Shown in pieces: positions 1 through 14,230 of a stretch of DNA of 64,000 nt (the stretch's first letter is position 1; each line of letters opens with the position of its first letter). The stretch is from Circinella umbellata (Eukaryota; Mucoromycota; Mucoromycetes; Mucorales; Lichtheimiaceae), in NCBI GenBank assembly GCA_025093555.1, contig JAIWNF010000023.1, forward strand, positions 248,001-312,000, read 5' to 3'. The notes under the pieces were generated by a model that searched no databases, was not told the origin of the DNA, and saw nothing but the letters and a program-made list of their open reading frames with translations. A program made the position numbers and the translations under genes.

Positions 1-3000
1 TATTGAGCACTCACCATCGCCTTCTTCGTCTTCGTCAACAGACTCAAACGAACTTGTTTTGCAAGTATCAATTCTGCGTGCTCGGCATTTATATGCTAAG
101 CTTGAGGTATAATTTCTTTTTTCGGATTTAGGAGAATGTGGGGGTGGACTCAAGGGGGGGATGAAGATTCTATTTTTATTTTGTGTGTGTGTGTGTGTGT
201 GTGTGTGAAATCTCTATTGTCTCGAATTAAGCGGGCTAATAGGGTAATGCATACATACGCATTATGTAAATCATTATAACAATAAGGGACCCGGTTCTTT
301 TTTTTTAAGTTTTACTATCTTTAATTCATTATACAATGACAACTCCAAAATAATAACAATAAAATTATATAATTCAATCACTGTTATAAATAAATTATAG
401 GATAACAATAACCTGAACCCATATGTAATCATTAGTTGCGCAGGTCAGAGACAACGAACACATGTTGTGAAAAAATCTGAAGATCCAGATTGGCAATGTA
501 CTGTTGATATAAAGCTCCCACGTACTCGTAGAAAACGTCGACTTTTTTGGACGCATGGAATTGTTGCTACCGTTTGTTCAAAAGATCGTTTTAAATCTGT
601 CTTTCTTGGCCAAGTCCGTTTTCCCATTGAAAGTTTATTTTCTGATTATGTCGATCAACAGGTAAATAACGATATTTTTCATATACATAGATGTGTATAA
701 AAAAGAAGATAACTTACCATTTATTTATAGACAAAATGGTATCCAATTCAAGAGCCATTACGTTCCAAGTTTCGCATACGTCGTCGGAAAAACAACGCTG
801 CGGAAGAACAAGGTATGGGTGAACTTGAAATCAAGTTTGGTCTGACGCATACATCTGGTGCTGAGGGTGTCGACGACGATGAATTACGTGAAATGTGGAA
901 TGCATATGTTGAGCATTACCATCCAACACAAGAAATTGAAAGTTTATCTTCTTTACCTTCCGATATGGGTCAATTACAAATTTCTACTCAACAAACGTCG
1001 AGTCGAAGACAAAGAATCAAAAGTGGCAATTCTTCTACAAGTCAGAGTAGTAATAATAAACGAAATAAGAAATCTTCTGGACGTGTTAAGAAAAAGTTTA
1101 AACGCAGAAAAGATTATATTGCCAAGTTTTATTCCGATGTCGTTGGTGTCGTGTTCCTGGAAATTTCTCATGCAAATGATTTACCTCCTGAAAGAAACAG
1201 TACGTTTTTTTTAGTATGATTACATAACAGATAATCAGGAATATCAGTAATGTCTAAATTTGTTTTTTTATTGACGTGTACTTCAATTCTAATTTTTTTT
1301 CAATAACTTAGTGACACGCACAGGATTTGATATGGATCCATTTGTGATTGTATCATATGGTACCTCTACATTCCGTACAAGGGCAATTCGTCATAACCTT
1401 AATCCAGTATGGAATGAAAAATTGTTTTTCCATGTGCGTGAGAATGAATCCAAATACAAGCTCAAATTTTCCGTTTATGATAAAGACAAAATCACTGGTA
1501 ACGATTTCGTTGCATGGAAAGAATTGGATTTAGGAGATATTATCCACTATTCCCAGAAAAGTCATGACAACAGTGATAATGATGACAACACCACTGATAA
1601 CAATGATAATAATGATATCATCAAAGATACCACTACGACATCACCAACAACAAATGATACCCCGGCTGATGCCATTGATGCCCAAATGAACATGCATACT
1701 GTTGACCTTGAAATGATTAACAAAGAACGATGGCAAGACCGTCATCCAACACTGACATTCCGTGCCAAGTTCGTTCCTTACACCGAAATGCGCAAACTCT
1801 TCTGGGTCGCTCTTGCCAAGAATTATGGCGACGAAGGCATGATTGGACGTTTGGGTGTTTTGTCAATGCTTGAAAGTTTGGGTTCCACTATTTCTGAATC
1901 GACTGTAAACGGATTTTGGGAACAACATGAGAAAGATCCTGAAACAGATGAATTGACTTTGGATGAACTTGTTGAAAGTCTCGAAAATTTTATGCTATCT
2001 TCTGAAATGCCATTTACCCGTGATCATATAGCAGGCGGGGGTATTGGAAACACTGACACAAGCGATAGTAGTGGAGGATTATCTGATTCTGATATGATGG
2101 ATGAGGAAGATGAAGAAGACGATGATGAAGACATTGAAGTCGACGAGCTAGTGGATTTGGATTTGACAGATGATTATGATGATCGGGTTGAAACACCTTC
2201 TTCTACTGTTTCAGAGGAAGCCTTTGGTGATGATGTATTACTTGATGCTCAAGGAATTCAATATGGTGGTGATCAATCCGATATGGCATTGGATATGTCT
2301 AGGTCGTCCTCTGGTAATGGTAATGGTGAACAACAAGAACAAGTTATCCGTTTAGCAGAATGTCCGATTTGCCACCGGCCCAATTTATCACGGCGTGCAC
2401 AGATGGATATTGTGACGCATGTAGCCATGTGTGCTGCTAATGACTGGACTACTGTAGATCGTTTCTTAATGGGTGACTTTGTTACTGAGGCTTATGCTCA
2501 ACGAAGATGGTTTGTTAAACTAGTTAGTAAAGTTGGTTACGGTAAATACCAAGTTGGCAGAGTAAGTTGTTATGGTTTCTTTTTTTTTTCTTTGTTAATT
2601 ATTTAGTAAATGACCTGACGTCAAAGTACTAATACCCTTTGATTTGTTTACTAGAATAACGCTAATATTATTGTACAAGACCGAAGAACTGGTCAATTGA
2701 TTGAAGAACGTATGAGTGTTTATGTCCGTCTAGGCATGCGTCTTATTTACAAGGGCATGAAGACTGGAATTCAATCCAAAACTGGTAAAGTTCAAAAAAA
2801 CAAACGGTTATAAAAGAAAATAGAGATTGATTATTCAAACTGGTACTTTTTTTTTATGTGGATAAACATCAATTGCTAATAATTATGAACTGTCATTTTA
2901 TTTCACTTTAGCTCAACGCGTATTGACCAACATGACGTTTAAACAAGGTCGTCGTTACGATTCATTACATTCAGTGCGTGAAATTCAACCTTTTATCAAG

Positions 3001-3856
3001 TTTCACAACCTTGATATGAGTGAAATACTTGACCCAATCGATAGTTTCAAGACTTTTAATGAATTTTTCTATCGTAAATTAAAACCTGAAGCACGTCCCT
3101 GTGAATATCCTGATGATCCTTCAGTTATAGTCAGTCCAGCTGATTGTCGAATGATGGCGTTTGCCACAATTGATGACGCCACTCGATTGTGGATTAAGGG
3201 GATGGAGTTTAGTGTTGAAAAATTGCTTGACGATCCTGTCCAAGCGGAAGCTTTCCAAGGAGGTTCGCTGGCGATTTTCCGACTCGCGCCACAGGATTAT
3301 CATAGGTAAAGAAAAACAAAGATATATACATATCAGTGAAGCCATTGGATTACTTACAGCTATTATTCATTTATGTATATGTTTATAGATTCCATTCACC
3401 TGTTGATGGTACAATTACAGATATCAAATATATTTCGGGACAATATTATACAGTGAACCCAATGGCAATAAGAACAACATTGGATGTCTATGGTGAAAAT
3501 GCTCGATCAGTAGTAAGCATGGAAACTGAAGCATTTGGAAAAGTAGCTGTTGTTTTAATCGGTGCTATGATGGTTGGGTCGATTGTATTGACACCCCACG
3601 CTGGTGATTATTTAGCCCGTACGGATGAATTGGGTTATTTTGCCTTTGGTGGTAGTACCATTGTTGTTTTGTGGGAGAAAGGTGCAGTTACATTCGATCG
3701 GGATTTACTTGAAAATTCTGAAAAGACTCTGGAAACTTTGGTAAGAAAAAAACACAAGTCTCGGTTCTTTGTTGTTGTCATTCATAGTTTTTATGTTACT
3801 AAATGCTATATTTAATTTAGGTCCGAGTTGGTAACCGCATTGGTGGGCATCCGTAA
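1..3856 (+). CDS. PSD2: Phosphatidylserine decarboxylase, PSD2 type, 5'-truncated by window
   Basis: Converts phosphatidylserine to phosphatidylethanolamine; PSD2-type enzymes act in the Golgi/endosomal system. Exons in phase: 1-106, 401-661, 731-1199, 1312-2561, 2655-2784, 2912-3305, 3389-3740, 3821-3856, giving about 998 residues here with the N-terminus missing. Seen in order: a first C2 domain (exons 1-2), a second C2 domain (from about base 1130; [12 protein letters not shown]), an acidic insert, an EF-hand-like segment (about 1790-2000), a CPIC...H...C zinc finger (about 2360-2440), then the catalytic domain with FHSPVDG and the GGST self-cleavage site (about 3649-3660) that generates the pyruvoyl group. 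The two C2 domains and GGST rather than LGST fit PSD2 rather than mitochondrial PSD1. Its 3' end faces the MAP kinase gene. Family assignment is very secure; the start lies outside the window. Confidence 0.95.
181..207. repeat. (GT)n dinucleotide repeat in PSD2 intron
   Basis: About 13 uninterrupted GT units lie in the first visible intron (107-400) of the PSD2 gene. It is a simple microsatellite. Confidence 0.9.
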
Positions 3857-4367
3857 GAAAAAATTATACTATATTTTACCTTTAATAGCATCATCTTTTT
3901 TTGTACTTTATTATTATTTCTGTTCTTTTTAATATCCAATGCACTCGCAAAGTAGTAGTGATCTAATTAAGCCCAGTGAATAGTTACTCATACCATATTC
4001 ACTTCACAAATACACATATATATAACTTTTTCTATTTCTCTGTCACATTTCAAAATGATACCTATTCTAATGTATAACTCTCTCCTTCCTTGCTTGCTTG
4101 CTTATTTTTTTTTGGGTATAAAAACCTGCTAAAATGTTTTTTTGTTTGATTGATTTTGTGTGTATGTCTGGAAAAAAAAAGAAAGGAGACGAGGCATAAA
4201 AGAGAAACTGTGTACTTCTACTCGCGTACAGGTAAAAAAAAATGTTGTGTGTTAAAGGGTCAGGAAGCAATTGAGGGGGAGGGGTTAATGTGAGGAGAAA
4301 GAGTTTGTTTGTTTGTGGTAAAAAAATAATAAAAAAGAACTAAAAAGGGAAAAAAATAATGACAAGT
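3857..4367. other. Convergent intergenic spacer
   Basis: This is the shared 3' flank of the PSD2 and MAP kinase genes. It is AT-rich with several A and T runs. I see no ORF or RNA gene; it presumably holds both 3' UTRs and polyadenylation signals. Confidence 0.6.
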
Positions 4368-6980
<2,613 letters not shown>

Positions 6981-9900
6981 AATGATGACAGCAATGAATA
7001 AAAAAAAAAAGCGGGGAAAAAAAAAGAAAGAGAGAGAAGAAAGAGGGAAAAAAGAACACCTTTGATTGTCGGTCGCGGCCCTTAACCAAAATCTATCTCC
7101 TCTCGCTCAGTTTCGAAACCTTTTTTATTCAGTTCGCTTTTTCTCCTTCAATGCTTAGCCAATCACCAGTGTGCGTGACTTTTTGATGATTTGGAAAAGG
7201 GCTTTCTGAAAATTCACATACTTTTTTTTTACATTTCAGGTCAATATCCACAATAACGATATGTTGTTAGTTGCCAAGTAATAAACTCTGTTATATGGTT
7301 TTGCTCGGTTTCTATGACAACGTTTTCTTTTACATGATATAGACATTTTATTTTTACGCCCTGTTCTCCTAATTTAGACATGTTTATTTTATAAGCAGAT
7401 ATAATTGAAATATAAAAACTTGCTTTTTCCTAGAATACAGAAAAGGTCAAACGATTTTTTTTCATACATGACAAGATTTATTTATAGGAACTTGTGCTTT
7501 GAATATAGAATTAATCTTCCATAAGCGTTTCCATAAGCGTACAACAATCTTTTCTATACATAATGTATAATACCTATGTATATAGTATGAGTTTATTTTT
7601 AAATGACTTTTTGTTTAGTACGTAGCAATTCATTGGATTTTTTTTCTGTCAGCCCAATATGTGGTGTGAATGAAGCTTTATAACACATTTTGACAATAAA
7701 AGTAATATCACTGTGTGTTTCGTGCCACCGTCTTCGAAAAAGCTGTTCAATTTCGTGACGAAGAGTACAACAAGGCTCGGAAAAAGGCCCAGAGTAATTT
7801 CGTTGTAAAAAAAAAGGAATCTTAGGGAAGATTTCTGTACGACATAGGGATGCATAGAAAACGACCAATACTGTGTATGTATGAAGTTCTGACAGGGAAG
7901 GATGATTACTGTTGTCGACAAAAAAAATCAACCCAAAAAAACGGATCAGGTTTTATTCTTTCAAAATGTGGTCAAATGAGCTTGATTCATGATTTCGGAT
8001 TGTTTTGCATGAAAACAATTTAGGCTGACGATTGTTCCAAAACTGGACAACATATTATGGATGTGAGTGTATAGGCAGTAGCTGAGACAATTGAAGTTTC
8101 TCTTATAATTTATATATACATACCCATTATTGTATCTTGTCTGAGCACTGTAATAATATTATGTAACAATTGTAACTGTTGATTTTATAAATGAGAACGT
8201 GTTCTATCACATTAAACTGATAACAGAGTTCTTTTAATGACCATTATTTAGAAAAAACCAGTACTTAATTTATATAACTATGAGACCTCGACACTAAACT
8301 TCTTACCTAACAACACCCAGCATACGTATCAAAAAAGAATAAGTTTTGTAATATTTTTATATTGATAAAATCCTGTCGATCGGCTTATGTTTATTGGGAT
8401 GAATTTTTCTGAATTGTATTTTATGAATGCAGCTGTACGCTCATTATTCCTTATTATTATTTTACGTATACGTAACATCGCTTTTCTCTAGTAGTAATAA
8501 CCATTTTGACCTGTCGGATGTTATTGAAACCACACCATATATTATCAGTTTGTATATATTCAATTCATATTTTTATATATTGCCGCAGCACTACATCGCA
8601 AGGACTACTGTAATTTGTGAAACTAATACAACCAGTAAACTATCGTTTTGAACCTCTCAATCAATGGATATTTCTTCCAAATAATTTTAGGTCTTCACTC
8701 TTCGCTCCACTAAAATCCATATAATATGCCTTTTTGGTGCCATGTAAAAGGTCGTGGTTTAAGAGAGTTTATTTCTCACGTTTCTTGTATTAATTCTCGT
8801 TAGCACTACATAAAGGTACAAGCCACGCTTCGGATTATTAAAGTGTGCATTTCTAAACATAGTAATAATGTGCCTTGTTTTTTGCTTCTGGATATTGAGT
8901 GCCATGCAATAAAATATTATGATGTTTTCAGCAGGGTACTGAGAAGAAGAAGAATGGCGAGTTTCATTCTTATGTGTAACAAACGAGCAATACCATCTTC
9001 TTGATTACAGTGAATTATCCCGCAATATTGAAATTGTCATGAGTATATGGCTGTAGATACATACAGTGATGGTATGGTAGTGGAGCTCAAGGTGTGCTCT
9101 TTTTATGATGTAAAGGGTAAACTTTGTGGAAATGAGTGAAAGACTGTTATAATAAGAGTTTCGGTAAATATAAAATGTTATAAAATTGTATTGTTTCGAA
9201 TATAGTGTTCTTTTGAAAGTAATAACTAGGTATAGTATAAAATTAAACATGGTTTACATTTGATAATGTAGTTATCTGATACTTTAGAAATATGTACGTA
9301 CGTACTGCTTGTCATTATAAACTAAGGAGCTGTAAAAATAGCCCGTACTGCTTGACTAGTTTTTGCCTGCTTATTTTACATTATAAATATTACAGAAGAA
9401 AAGAAATCAGACACTGTCATTCTCTAAAAATGATCACCGTAGCAGCATATTTGCCCTTACTTGGTAATGCTTGATAGACTCGATTCACTTCAACTTAAAG
9501 TATATCAAAAGCTTTCCTTGAAGCATAAGTACTGGTACTACAGCCACTAAATCTTTGTACTGTTACCCCTTTATTTCCCGCTTGATTGGATTGATCATTT
9601 TATTGGTAATTCCTAGCACAAGAAGTTCTATAAAGACGGGTTTTGGAACGATATGAGGTGATGAAACGGATTGAGGTTCTCAAATCCATAAACGTATAAT
9701 GTCACTTATAAATATAGCAGCCGCGAATTCTTATAGTACGAAAAGCGGGGATCGACTTTAATTACCTATACAGCCTTAAACCATTTTAATACATATGTGT
9801 ACTATAATTTATAATTGGATTGTACGATGACGATTTTAGCGCCGAGTATCCAGAACACAGGTTTTGATACATTGATCAATGCAATTTTTTCTGGTGCCAA

Positions 9901-11410
9901 GTCCCAACAATTGGTAAAATTATATTAAAGAGAATCACTAACGGTTTAAAATTCTTGCAATTTTAAAATCATAACATATTGAAAAACAGACCAAAGTTCG
10001 GGCGAGGGAAAAAAAATGTGGGTGTTCTGTAGCACGAATAAAGGGGTAAAGTTTGCTAGATCGGAATTTTATTATGCATTTGTACACTGTGAAAAAAAAA
10101 ATCGGCGGGATCTACGTGTTGGGTTTTTTTTAGGGCGAATTTGGTGTGTGTATCTGTGCCTCTTTTGAGAGTATGATGTATTTTTGGGCACTGACCTTTC
10201 CCAGGGAATCGTTAGAAAAAAACTAACATATCATGTCGCTCCTAAAATGATATTTTTGTATAGTCAAATTCAATATATTATGTAAAAAGGTACAAAAAAA
10301 AGATCTACATTTAGGTGAAACTGATTTTAAACGATACAAATAGGGAGTAAGAACAAAAAATGTTGTAGAAAGGCACTTTTTGACTGCTCTTTGATATGTA
10401 CCTATATCATATTCCATGTATTCATGGATCAAAGACAAAGAAATTTGTCAAGCACAATAACGTGCCCTGATGTGTAACGTTATCATTTTAATCTTTTAAA
10501 CGCAGCATTAATGAATGGAATTATTGTTATCAATTTTATCTATGGAATATGATCTTATTCCAATATTTCTTTATTGATCATTACCACCGTAGTGAATATT
10601 ATAACCGCAGCACCCAGTTTGATTGCCAAGGGAATCTGTGTGCACTCTTCACGTGAGAGTTGCTGTTTTGGATGATTGATTGATTAATTGATCCGTTGTC
10701 GCAGTAAAATTTAATAAAAGTAGGGTACTGTTATAATTATCAATAAGATCAAGTATAAACGGTTTCCAAGGATCATTAAATCTTGATTTTAATAACCCTA
10801 GTCAGGCGTATATTGAGGTTTTTAGTATAATTTGAAGTCATGTCGTCATTGAACATGTCATAACAGTTAAAATTTTATTTTTGGCAATCTTAACCCATCA
10901 GTTTACTTTTTACCCATGACCAATGGTTAATATAACACATATTATATCAAGAAACATGATTTTCTTCCAGAAAATGTTTGTAGAATGGTGATTATTAGGG
11001 TTTTGACTAAATAAATAAATAAAAAAAAGTCTCATGCGGGGATTATAAAGCGCAAGTCTCTAACACCAACCACCTTTCTTTATAGATTTTATTTACATAT
11101 GTGTATAAAAGGTTACGAAAGATTATCGTCGGTAAATGAAAATAAAAAACTTTTTTTTAATGTTTTAACCCTTTGTAGACAAACTTTTTTTTTTTTTTTT
11201 TACGTTTCTCTTTTTTTTTTACTTTGAATTAAGTCTTTTATTTTTCTCTTTTCTTCTTTTCCTTTCTTTTTTACTTTTTATTTTTCAAACTATTAAGAAA
11301 AACCTTTGATTGTTTTTCGCCTACAGACATCTTCTCAACGCCTGTTGGTTATTCTGTCTTCAATTCTCTACATATAACTTTGGTCTGCCCACCATCCCGT
11401 CTCACGGAAA
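6981..11410. other. Gene-poor AT-rich stretch
   Basis: About 4.4 kb without a supported gene. The first few hundred bases are the divergent promoter side of the MAP kinase. Open frames here are short, AT-rich, mostly lack an ATG and match nothing I recognise. Slightly GC-richer patches (for example 7660-7920 and 9985-10170) may be decayed mobile or coding DNA. The last few hundred bases (11170-11300) are pyrimidine tracts typical of fungal promoters and probably belong to the AMD1 promoter. Confidence 0.5.
9990..10168. repeat. Possible MITE-like imperfect inverted repeat
   Basis: ACCAAAGTTCGGGCG at about 9991-10005 resembles the reverse complement of TAGGGCGAATTTGGT at about 10131-10145, enclosing roughly 150 bp with A-rich and T-rich flanks. 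The match is imperfect and short, there is no transposase, and I could not confirm a target-site duplication. It may be chance. Confidence 0.2.
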
Positions 11411-11464
11411 CTGTAAGCAAGTCCTTGTACGTCGTCGAACAGTAGTCCCCGTACAAGGTTACAG
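11411..11464 (+). promoter_or_regulatory. Strong hairpin upstream of AMD1
   Basis: CTGTAA (11411-11416) and CCTTGTACG (11423-11431) pair perfectly with CGTACAAGG (11450-11458) and TTACAG (11459-11464). This gives 15 base pairs interrupted only by a 6-nt bulge, with an 18-nt loop. It lies about 310 bp before the SAM decarboxylase start codon in a patch that is GC-richer than its surroundings. It could be a 5'-leader structure, part of a 5'-UTR intron (a GTAAGC donor overlaps it and a CCTCTCAG acceptor sits at 11536-11543) or an independent RNA. Which strand is transcribed is not known from sequence. Confidence 0.4.
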
Positions 11465-11505
11465 GCCCTTTCAACCACCTTGAAAAGCTTCTTTAAAGTC
11501 GTGTT

Positions 11506-11547
11506 ATGCATTCTGGCGTGCCACCTGCACCTCCTCCTCTCAGCTGA
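11506..11547 (+). promoter_or_regulatory. Candidate upstream ORF in the AMD1 leader
   Basis: ATG at 11506 opens a 13-codon frame (MHSGVPPAPPPLS) ending in TGA at 11545-11547, upstream of the SAM decarboxylase gene. Animal and plant SAM decarboxylase mRNAs are known to carry polyamine-responsive uORFs. This peptide does not match the mammalian hexapeptide, and a regulatory role is only inference. It would be removed if the possible 5'-UTR intron 11413-11543 is real. Confidence 0.3.
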
Positions 11548-11776
11548 AATTTTTTTTTGAAGTACCAACAAACCAAAAAAAAACGCACCAATTAACAAAC
11601 CCCCCTCTCTATCTTAATTAATACTTCTTTTTTTTTTTAAAAAGACCACTGCCTATTTTTTTTTCTTTTTAAAAGTCAAATTAAACGACTACAAACAACA
11701 CTACTACCAAAAGTAACACTTTTTTACACACATATATCGTATTTTACACCCCCTAAAAGTTTTGTATATAATATAA

Positions 11777-13513
11777 ATGGTCGATCTTGTAACTCCGTGC
11801 CAAGGTGATAACTACTCGGCGCAACAAGGATGTTTTGAAGGCCCAGAAAAGCTCCTTGAAGTATGGTTCTCTCCTTCCGCACACCAGTTTGCAGATCATC
11901 AAGATTTGGACTATTTTAATTCTTCTTCAGAAGACGACGGATCAAGCAACAATGATGATGAGGATAAAACAGACGCTATCGCGCGTTTCAGCCCTCCTCG
12001 ACCACATCGTCATGGAGAATATCCCACCAAGCATACTGGTTTACGCGTGGTTCCACGACCTGTATGGGATGACATGTTAGCTCTTGTCAAGTGCACGGTC
12101 CTGAATGTAATTACAAATGAGCATGTGGACGCGTATCTTTTGAGGTATGTTTTATTTTTAAGCATGACGTAATTTATTGGGTATAACAGGATTGGTGATG
12201 TGTGTCGTGTAATGCCAAGTACAAAAAAAAATTTTAAGGCACAACATAGATTGATACATAATTTTCTTGACACCAAAGGTCATTTGAATGATGTCAATTA
12301 AAAAAAAATTCTGGTTTATTTTTTTTATATAGCGAATCATCCATGTTTGTATATCCTCATAAACTCATTCTCAAGACATGTGGTACTACCACACTTTTAT
12401 TCGCCCTTCCTCAACTATTACAAATCGCTCGTCAATACTGTGGCTTTGAAAAGGTGTGGCGTGTTTTCTATTCCCGCAAGGCATTTATGTTTCCTGAGAG
12501 ACAAATCGGACCTCATCGTTCCTGGGACAGTGAGGTTGAATTTCTCAATAAATGTTTCGGTAAATAATCTATTTCTGGGTTTTGCATTAATGTTTGGGGT
12601 TTTATTATTATTATTTTGGGTCACACCGACAACTTTTTTTTTCCTTTTTTTACGCACAAATACTAAAACTTTATTTTGGTATTATTTAGACAATGGCTCG
12701 GCCTATACCATTGGTAAAGTGAAGACCGACCAATGGCATCTTTACCTTACCAAACCTGCCGATGATGTACTTCATCATAATGGAACTACATCACCTCTTG
12801 TACTTGAAAGTCGTCAATCGACACCCACATGTGAAGCCAATAACAATAATAACGAAGAAAATGGAGATGTAGTTCACCGTGAAATCATTAACAGTGGTCA
12901 AATAACTCCAGTGAACGAAAGCAATCCATCTCCCTTTGGTAGTGGTCATACTTATCCTGATCAAACAGTAGAAATCTGTATGCGCAGGTTGAATCCTGAA
13001 AAAATGCAGCAAGGATTCTATCATAATCCCAGCCTAACCGAGTCGGGCACAGTGGGTGGTCAATTTGTTGACCAGTTGACAGGCATTGGTGCGTTGTACC
13101 CAAAAGCTCAATTGGACTCCTTTTTATTTGAACCCTGTGGTTATTCCAGCAACGGTCTTCAAGATGATCGTTATTTCACTATCCATGTTACTCCCGAACC
13201 AGATTGCTCGTATGCTTCCTTCGAAACCAATATACCCGTGGAGGAGTCTCATGCTTGCAAGAATACCGCCGATGGTGATAGTCCTATCGAAAGATTGGTT
13301 AGCCAAGTGACTCGTATCTTTGATCCCGAATCATTCACTGTGACATTCTTTACTTCACACCATCACAAAGATAAACCTAGCCATAGTCACATGGTACACT
13401 CGATGGTTGCTATGGCAGGTGGCTACAAACGTACACACCGTATCCTTTATGAATTTGATGGCTATGATTTAGTCTATGGTCATTACACAAAAGATTCAAT
13501 GATTGAACAATAA
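11777..13513 (+). CDS. AMD1: S-adenosylmethionine decarboxylase proenzyme
   Basis: Makes decarboxylated SAM, the aminopropyl donor for spermidine and spermine (fungal SPE2). Exons 11777-12144, 12333-12559 and 12690-13513 join in phase to 472 residues. Seen: [12 protein letters not shown] near the N-terminus; [20 protein letters not shown] across the first splice junction, where the SESS serine becomes the pyruvoyl cofactor after self-cleavage; the family C-terminal segment with [20 protein letters not shown]. The protein is longer than the human enzyme (334 residues) because of low-complexity inserts: an acidic Ser/Asp segment near residues 50-70 and an Asn-rich stretch after exon 2. The upstream leader holds a strong hairpin and a short uORF, suggesting translational or transcript-level control. 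Identification is secure. Confidence 0.96.
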
Positions 13514-14230
13514 TAATAAAGCTTGCTATAAACATTTATTGTTATCTACATAAAAAATAAATAATGCATTTTTATTGTAATTATTTAACTTATTAAGAAA
13601 GTGTATGTGAAACATGCTGTCGATCCCTTTAATGCTCAATAATGACACTCATTTATGCTCTTTTTTATTTACTTCTTTAAAAAAAATTGCTTTGTGTATA
13701 TATTAGCCGGATTTCCATCTTTTCTATATTTTACACATCCTTTTTTGCGGGGGTTTACAGACTTTAGATTACACCACTTCTTTTTGTACAACATGAAAAA
13801 CTAATTTATTTTTAGTGTATCGTGGGCTTTTTTTCATTCATTAGTTTCTCGCTTGTGTGTATAAAATAAGTTGTTGTGTACAATCATCTGTTTTGTTTCG
13901 TATAATCGAATATAAACATTAAAAAAAAAGTTCTTTTTTTAACCCCTTATTACTATTTTTTTTTCGATTGCTCTCTCTTCCATTCAACACATTCTTTTTT
14001 TTTCCTTTTCTTATTACCACAGGCATCACGCTTCACACAATACACTCCTTCTTGTCACCTCTCTATCGCGGGCTTTTCACACTCCTTTTATCTGTTTTCC
14101 CCGTTCACCCAGCTGGTCTACATTTTTTATTTATTTCTTCCTTTTATTTTTTTTAACTTTTCTTTTTCTTTTCTCTTTTCTTTTTTAACCTTTTTTCTTA
14201 AAATACCAAAAAATCTATATCGCTTCCCTA
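13514..14230. other. Intergenic, promoter side of GT49 gene
   Basis: Contains the AMD1 3' flank and, from about 13960 to 14220, long CT-rich tracts that look like a fungal promoter or 5' leader for the next gene. No gene seen. Confidence 0.6.

Noticed and set aside
7599..7931. 110-residue minus-strand open frame
   Set aside because: It has no ATG start near its beginning, no splice-supported extension and no recognisable motif; treated as chance or relic.
8427..9474. Several 60-80 residue frames on both strands
   Set aside because: AT-driven composition (Tyr, Ile, Asn, Lys rich), mutually overlapping and without any family signature.
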